Source: Zoroaster sp. YZ-2022
Lineage: Eukaryota > Echinodermata > Asteroidea > Forcipulatida > Zoroasteridae
Assembly: GCA_029582265.1 (NCBI GenBank)
Contig: CM055828.1
Location: forward strand, 3,951,402-4,015,401
DNA: 64,000 nucleotides
Direction of reading: 5' to 3'
The notes beneath the pieces were generated by a model. That model saw only the letters and a list, made by a program, of their open reading frames with translations. It was not told the origin of the DNA and did no database searches. The translations under genes and the position numbers were made by a program. This document shows positions 57,628-64,000 of this stretch, piece after piece. Numbering within the stretch: position 1 is the stretch's first letter; every line of letters starts with the position of its first letter.

Positions 57628-59710
57628 GTAAGTAAATATACCAAATCTTATGTCTTTAAACCCCCACGGGGCACGAGAAATGAATTCGAAAATGGACATG
57701 ATTCTTATATAGGCCTACTAATGCTAAACATCGACCTGTGAAAGAGCCAATAAATCGATCTGGGGTGGCTTGTGGGCTGAAACCCCTCTTAGCCCCCTCC
57801 CCCACCTTCCAAATTTCCATGCGTGTACACACACACACAGTCTTTTTCCGTAATTGTGGGGACATACACTCGCTTTTACACACAGTTATGAGGACCAAAA
57901 ATGCTATGGGGACATGAAAATGTCCCCACAGATACGGTGCCATGGCCTACCCTTTTCTTATAAGTCCCCACAACCCCGCGAAGGCCTACCCACACACATT
58001 GAAGCCTCCCCTCCCCGGTACTAAGCTTTTTTATTTTTGCGGTAGAACAAATTCACGCATATACTACCCTCTCCCCACTTGATCGATTTTTTTTTTAATG
58101 TTTCGTTTTGTTTTTGTTTTTGTTTTTGTGGGGGTGTGGCGGATCGGGAATGTTTACGCCTGGAAAAAATATTAATTTCAATTTTGGAAAAGACTTTTCA
58201 CCCCCTCCCTCCCTCCTCCCAATTTCATTTCTGTATCTGACGCTGATCAAGATGGGCCAGTCCTATTTATTACAATGTCTTTCTATTCTTGCCGCGGCTT
58301 GATGACGTCGTGAAATATGATTTGCTAAAATGTAATACGATTTGCTTTAAAAAAAAATCGTCGGTGTTCATCTGTACGGCTGCTGACGAACAGTGGCTTT
58401 ATAGGTTGGCAAAATAATGTCTGTCGGTAAATTTCATGTGTCTGTTGGTAAAATGTTTTGGTATTTCTGATCTGAGTTTCGTGTCGGTAAATTTACCCCA
58501 AAACAATGTCCCCTCATTCTGAAAATCCTGGCTACGCCCCTGCTGAGGAGTCAATGGAAGGGTGAGGTTAGGATTTGGGGGGTGGGGTCTTGCAGCCATT
58601 AGCTGGGGGAGTTTAGAGAGGGCATAAATTATAGAAGAAACTCTTTATAGCGATCAGCCGTCACGGTTAAGATAATAATACCCACTATTCACGCCGTGGT
58701 CTGCCATTTTGGCAGCGTCATTAATTTCTTCAAAGAATTCGAATTGGGCAATGTTGAGTTGCAATGCCAATCTACCGAAAATAAATCCAACCTAATCTAC
58801 GGTTCCTCTTCTGTGGGAGTGGGCCCACAGAAAAGTCTTAAATATTTTAAAATTTTAAATCTAACATAGGCCTATATATGTATTTTGGGGGAGAGGTGGA
58901 TTATTATTTGTTATAGGGATTTTTGAAAACAAACAAACATGTTTTTAAAGAATTTACAAAAAAATATCGTCACAGTAGAACCCGCCCATTCTTCAAAGGG
59001 CTGTTAACAAGCAACTGCTATTAGTAGCAAGCTAATAATGTTCGGACGTTGTCGGAACTCTGCAGCGGAATCAGTTATTGTTAAACTTGTTGAAGTTCCT
59101 CAAAGGATTCTGTGAGTGTCACGGTCACTTTCGACCGATGTCATTGAGAAAGCTTACACCGTTATTAGAAACTTTGAATGTAAGTTTGTAGTGGTACATA
59201 TTTTGCCCATTAATATTGATGAAATAGGCCTAAATGAAAACAATTCTTTGTGGGAAAATGATCTTTGGTCGAAGATGTGTTCATGGAACTCGTTACCGCC
59301 TGATATGAAAATCTGCCTGACATAAAAGTTTAAAAATCCTACTAGAAAGTTGCAAAATTTAGTCGACCCGCGATGCATGATGAACTGTACCTTTATAGCC
59401 AACTAGAAGGTGGTTTGTGCAGATAGAAACAATACATTGTTTGAGAGAAAAGGCCAAAAACTAGTGTTTCTGTCCCGTCACTGATGTATGGGTACAACTC
59501 TACTGTTTGCTATCATCGCAATCGGATTTTCCATTTATTTCAAAATGTTGTTTGAGTTATGCTTTCAATTCTGTGACATTTTGCCATGTACAGGTTTATG
59601 TGACAATCATCTTCTTTGATGTCTTATTCATTAAGTTATGAATCTTTTTGAAAAAAACGTTACGTCTAATATAAAATAAAAAAATTATACCATTATAGAA
59701 ACCATTATAC
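57628..59710. other. Repeat-rich stretch
   Basis: Includes TGGGGACAT words in both orientations near 57860-57930, a hAT-like remnant (58391-58542) and otherwise unrecognised AT-rich DNA. Confidence 0.4.
58391..58542. mobile_element. Short hAT-like remnant
   Basis: Starts CAGTGGC and ends GGCTACGCCCCTG. Flanking octamers CTGACGAA and CTGAGGAG match at six of eight positions. Confidence 0.4.
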
Positions 59711-59973
59711 TACACTCACTGGCCAAAAGTATTGCAACATGCTCAAAACTGAGCACTTTACAGTAACAGGTGAGATGATCATTTAATCCGATTTCATCGA
59801 TCGTGTATTACATAGCAAGAACAGTAAAAAAAGAACATTGACTTCAAAACACAGGCACTGTCAAGAAGTCTTAAGTAGTGTAAATAAAATAAAATAAATG
59901 ACTGTAACACAGTTCTCCAAACTGAACTTTGGTGTGAATTTCAATGTTGCAATACTTATGGCCAGTGAGTGTA
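59711..59973. mobile_element. Tc1/mariner-like MITE
   Basis: TA on both sides, with inverted ends CACTCACTGGCCAAAAGTAT and ATACTTATGGCCAGTGAGTG extending into GCAACA/TGTTGC. TA target and ends of this type are typical of Tc1/mariner. About 260 bases, non-coding. Confidence 0.75.
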
Positions 59974-60142
59974 CATGCAACTGAGATTTCCTTATTGCCT
60001 GTTTCTCAATGTGATTTATGTGTTCCCTCCTGTTTCATTATAGCTTTAGTGTAGCATCTTACCTTAAAACCTTATTAGGAGCGAATTCCATTAATAACAA
60101 TAATAATTATAAAAGCCTATGCCCTAATTTCAATGGCATGAG

Positions 60143-60613
60143 CAGGGCCGTAGCGCCCGGGGGTGGGGATAGGGGTGGGGGTGGGGATGGGGGTGGGGGG
60201 AACACCCCCAATAATTTTCTCAGTCGGCATTTGGAGCCTCAGTCGGCAAATGAAGCAACAAATGTACTATATAACAAGGGTTGGTCCAGAATAAATTTTC
60301 AGTCGGCAAACCTTGAGCTATGGGTTTGCAGACTGCAAATGCATCGTGTTTCTAAGCGTTGAAGATTTGCCCAGTTCTTAATTCTTTGTTATAAGTCGTT
60401 TATAAGCTGCGGTTTCGGGTGGCGGTTGTCCCTACCCCCCCCCCTCTGTTGAGCGACTTTACAGATTATCCATTTTTGGGGAAAACCAAGTAAATATGTC
60501 TGGTCATATTAGAGCTGTGTCGGTAAATTTAACAACAAAAATTTGCGCCCCCCCCAACTCTGATGCAAATTGGCTCCACACCCCCCAACTAAAATGCCTT
60601 CGCTACGCTCCTG
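60143..60613 (+). mobile_element. hAT-like MITE, plus copy
   Basis: Starts CAGGGCCGTAGCGCC and ends CTTCGCTACGCTCCTG. Internal words CAGTCGGCAAATGAAGC and AAGGGTTGGTCCAGAATAA are shared in reverse with 63171-63483. The flanking octamers match poorly (five of eight). Confidence 0.55.
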
Positions 60614-60639
60614 CGAACGAGTAATAAGGTTTATCCCGT

Positions 60640-60877
60640 CAGCGGCGTAGCCACGGGAGGCCTGGGGAGGCACGTGCCCCCCACAAATTTCCAGTGCCCC
60701 CCCCCACAAATTTCCAGTGCCCCCCCAGGTGCCCCCCACGAAAAATCCTCATAGTGCCCCAAAAAACAGAAAAGAAAAGGAAAAGGAAAAAACCCATACC
60801 CCTGGGCCCCCCCACTGAAAAGCAATGCCCCCCCCCCCTGTGCCCCCCCCACTGAAAAAGTCCTGGCTACGCCGCTG
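60640..60877. mobile_element. hAT-like MITE with CAGCGGCGTAGCC ends
   Basis: Ends CAGCGGCGTAGCC and GGCTACGCCGCTG are perfectly inverted over 13 bases. ATCCCGTC occurs at 60633-60640 and 60883-60890 and may be the target duplication, although five extra bases separate the right repeat from the element. The interior is C-run rich. Confidence 0.6.
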
Positions 60878-61753
60878 TGATAATCCCGTCAAAGGCGTCG
60901 CCAACAAATATTCTGAAGGATTAATATTGTTGATTTGGAAGACCCAGTGATGAATTCCAGGGAGTGTATTTTGATACGCCCAAACGGCTTAGTCAGAACC
61001 GCTCAACCAGCCTTTAAAATAAAATCCAAAATGTAGGCCCAAGTTCTTTATCTGGGTGTTTTCGGCGTTACGCACATTAGACGAAGCTTACTGAAAAAAT
61101 GGGGGTTTGGGAACCTGTGGCACCATAGTTTGTCTTTGAATTACGTATGCACCCCCGTGAAAATAGTCGTGTGGTCTCTTTTCTCAATGCGCCAATAACA
61201 ACATATTTTCGATCTCTTTTCAAGTCATGAATGTCACGTGAATGTTTCTGAAAGGTCGACCTTGTCCTTTCTGGTGCATGATGTGGCATTATGAAGGCTT
61301 TATGAAGGTTAAAATAACTTGTATAACAAAGGCAAGAAAATGCCAACTCACTCAGTATCGACTTTTTAAGAGAGTGTACACCTTTTGAATTAGAATCTGA
61401 AAAATTTACTTGGATGTGAAGTGATGGTACCACCAGCCATCAAGAAATGATCTTGTGTGACATGCTGTATTATAGTTAATTGGTAGAAAACGTGAAATGT
61501 AGTAAATGGATCCACTGCTGTGATCCCATTTTCACAATGAATACAAACAAACCTAAATGCATTTTCACTGTTTTCTCGATAAAAGACGCAATTAAATGAG
61601 TTGAAAATTTCAAAAGTTGGTTTATGTAAATGTCTTTCTTTTTAAGTATGGATGCATTTACAGACATTTTATCAAAAGTTTTATTGTTTTTGTTCATCAA
61701 AGAGGATTTCCAGTGGCAGATATTTGTATTTGTATTTATTTTTATTTAAACAA
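60878..61753. other. Intergenic DNA
   Basis: 61366-61690 resembles the repeats at 3205-3349 and 38093-38340 (GTACACCTTTTGAATTAGAA; AAACAAACCTAAATGCATTT). Nothing else recognised. Confidence 0.4.
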
Positions 61754-61997
61754 TTATTTTAAAACTGTAAATTCTTAATTATAACTACACTCTTAAAACT
61801 AAAGTGTTGAATCAACCATACAAGAGTTCGGTGAGTGACAACACTTTATAAAGTTAAATTCAACTCAAAGAAAGTGTTGAGTTAACACGGAGTCAAGTTA
61901 AATCCAACTTTATAAAGAGTCAGTGTCAGTGACCGAACAATGTTGATTCAACATTTTAGTTTTAAGAGTGTAAGAATTTACAGTTTTTCAAAACTTT
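61754..61997. mobile_element. Fold-back MITE
   Basis: AAAACTGTAAATTCTTA and ACACTCTTAAAACTAAAGTG at the left are repeated inverted at the right (CATTTTAGTTTTAAGAGTGT, TAAGAATTTACAGTTTTT). The inner part also folds on AAGTGTTGA words. Confidence 0.65.
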
Positions 61998-62225
61998 TAG
62001 CGGCGGTTAAGGGTTGTTCAAGTCGACTCATTAAAAAAAAAATCATTAAAATAAATCAGCGAGTGTCAAATCGCTCAATTCCCGCAATCTAAATGAAGAT
62101 TAGGCCTACACCAAAATAATAAAGACCGACTCAGGTTAAGTTAAGAGAAAACTGTCTATAGCTAAACGCATGGGTGAACCATGATTTTAGCATGGAACTG
62201 TAGCTCTACTCGACTAAAGGTCAAT

Positions 62226-62590
62226 GATAATAATAATAATAGTAATGTGGACTTATATAGCGCACGTATCCACCAAACTGGTGCTCAAGGCGCATTATAT
62301 TATTACCCCTGCTCATCAGGCTCATAAATCATTCCTGAGACCATCTCAGCTCCCTGGGGAGTATACAGCTCAATTGCTGCCATTACAGCGCATATAGGGC
62401 TAATCAAACATAACAACCAACTCTGCCCTCACAGGTACCCATTTACCCCTGGGTGGAGAGAAGCAATTATGGTAAAGTGTCTTGCTCAAGGACACAAGCA
62501 CCATGGTCGCAGTTGGGATCCGAACCCATATTCTGACGACTCAGCCATCAGGACACAAATCCGATGCGCTAAACCGATCGACCATGGCTC
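62226..62590 (-). mobile_element. SINE, reverse copy
   Basis: Same structure and orientation as 51187-51544 and 55170-55539, with the ATT-rich tail at the left end. Confidence 0.75.
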
Positions 62591-63170
62591 GACCATGATC
62601 CACTTGGCTGGTCTGTTTAAAGAAAATCATACATGTTGTTCAGGAGTACTTAGAGTACTTAGGCTATTCGTGTACATAAAGTTTTTTTTTTAAATACCTG
62701 CACATTGGAATGAGGAGACTGATGGAATACAAATGTAAAAGTAATTTGGGGAAGGGAAGAGGCTGTTGGCTCTTTACAGTTGAAAATACCCGTAAGCAGT
62801 TAGCAGTTAATAATAGGCTTTTCAAACTTTTTCCCATGCAGGTTTTTATACAGTGCCTATAAATTGTGCAGCGACCCGATTCATTTGGCCTATGTATTTG
62901 GCATACAATTTGCATATAAATACAATTTCTCAAAGTGTGGTATTTCTACCTCAATAGTACATAATCATTTTGGTAATGTATAATTGCAATACGTACATGT
63001 TGATAAACTTGATTCATATCGCCTTTTATTATGGGAAACCGCCAATAATGTTCCTTGTGAGTGATGATGGCATCAACGTAGAGGGTCTCATGCAGATTGA
63101 CGAATCATTCAGCTGTTATTCTTTTAGTTCAGTTTGTTAACTCGATAAATACCAAATACTAGTATATCGG
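62591..63170. other. Unannotated DNA
   Basis: No gene, RNA or element ends recognised. Confidence 0.4.
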
Positions 63171-63483
63171 CAGGGGCGTAACGAAGGCATTTTCTTTGGG
63201 GGGTGTGTGGGGGTGTGAAGCCAATTTGCCGACTGACATCAGAGTTGGGGGCGGGGGCAGGGGCAGAGACAACTGCCACCAGAAACCGCAGCTTATAAAC
63301 AACTCGGCAAATCTTCAGAGCTTAGAAAGGCGATAGTAGCTCAAGGTTTGCCGACTGAAAAATTATTCTGGACCAACCCTTGTACCAGTACCTTTGATGC
63401 TTCATTTGCCGACTGAGGCTCCAAATGCCGACTGAAAAATTATTGGAGGGTGTCACACCCCCACCCCGGTCGCTACGGTCATG
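63171..63483 (-). mobile_element. hAT-like MITE, minus copy
   Basis: Starts CAGGGGCGTAACGAAGGCAT and ends GGTCGCTACGGTCATG. The flanking octamers TATATCGG (63163-63170) and TGTATCGG (63484-63491) match at seven of eight positions. It is inverted relative to the copy at 60143-60613. Confidence 0.7.
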
Positions 63484-63762
63484 TGTATCGGTAAAGAAAT
63501 GAGATGAGCCAATGTTAGCAAAAAACTATACTTCTACGAGAATGCTTAGTCTTTGAATCAAGGTATCGCAACCAGTGACAGTTTCAGTGAAAGTTTATCT
63601 GTTCTCAAGAATTTGAGTGAAAATGCATTTCAATTGTTGTAGGCTATACATTCAAATGAGGAATTTAAGAATGGCCGGAGTACTCGTTCGTTAATTTGAA
63701 CTGGAAATAATTTCACGTTTTTATTTGAAATGACAACACCTCAGACAAAAACTAAGTATTTG

Positions 63763-63880
63763 TAGGCCAAAAAAAAGTGTTCGGTTTTGGCCAACAGGGA
63801 AATACGTGATACACTGTATACGCGGGGACCAAATTTCCCATAATAAAAATTATACAAAGTATGGTGGCTAAGAGAGGCCA
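63763..63880. mobile_element. Partial GGCCAAAAA-type element
   Basis: GGCCAAAAAAAAGTGTTCGG, GGGACCAAATTTCCCATA and AAAGTATGGTGGCTAAGAGA match the elements at 4883-5211 and 27864-28510. The right part is absent or beyond recognition. Confidence 0.45.
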
Positions 63881-64000
63881 ATCCTAAATAACTGTCGAAT
63901 TGCAGTCAGGTGGTGGCGGGTCACACTTAATTGTTTTCACAGGATGCCAATGGAATTTCTCATGCAATTTGCAAAAAGAAATATTTTATTTATTTATTTT

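Noticed and set aside
57860..57935. Possible conserved RNA from the TGGGGACAT inverted words
   Set aside because: The words repeat loosely with CA-dinucleotide flanks, as in common vertebrate and invertebrate minisatellite-like repeats. No stable defined fold was evident.

Overview
The window is eukaryotic, gene-poor and intron-rich. It carries split genes with canonical GT-AG splice sites, AT-rich introns and many short non-autonomous transposons. A TGF-beta type I receptor and lineage-specific C2H2 zinc-finger genes point to an invertebrate animal. The tRNA-derived SINEs and the style of the small inverted-repeat elements suggest a marine deuterostome, most likely an echinoderm. That placement is inference, not something the sequence proves.

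Layout. (1) 1-7756, plus strand: the 3' part of an ALK1/2-class (ACVR1-like) BMP/activin type I receptor, with five coding exons from the transmembrane segment to the stop; the ectodomain exons lie to the left of the window. (2) 7757-18071: intergenic DNA full of small transposons, two possible hammerhead ribozyme remnants, a decayed LINE and a SINE with a doubled tRNA head. (3) 18446-25166, plus strand: a three-exon gene (model 566 aa) with six C2H2 fingers, here called gene A. (4) 25167-38460: mostly repeats, plus two candidate exons of an unrecognised minus-strand gene near 34.7 and 37.2 kb. (5) 38461-42182, minus strand: gene B, a ten-finger C2H2 protein with an acidic run, an AT-hook-like segment and a His/Gln-rich tail. 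(6) 42.4-51.6 kb: a fold-back minisatellite and nested transposons. (7) 51641-53221, minus strand: gene C, a paralogue of gene A. (8) 53.3-64 kb: repeats, several hAT-like elements and one candidate signal-peptide exon.

Genes A and C share their finger block, an internal VGVQVNLC-like motif and an identical 16-residue C-terminus, so they come from one duplication and now lie in opposite orientation with gene B between them. Genes A and B share a short N-terminal helical motif with identical spacing. The receptor is a membrane serine/threonine kinase, while A, B and C look like nuclear DNA-binding proteins; nothing in the sequence links them functionally.

The main non-gene signal is a set of non-autonomous elements bounded by TTAA and starting CCCT, which looks piggyBac-like. 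They include abutting copies, nested copies and one that ends about 50 bp before the start codon of gene A.
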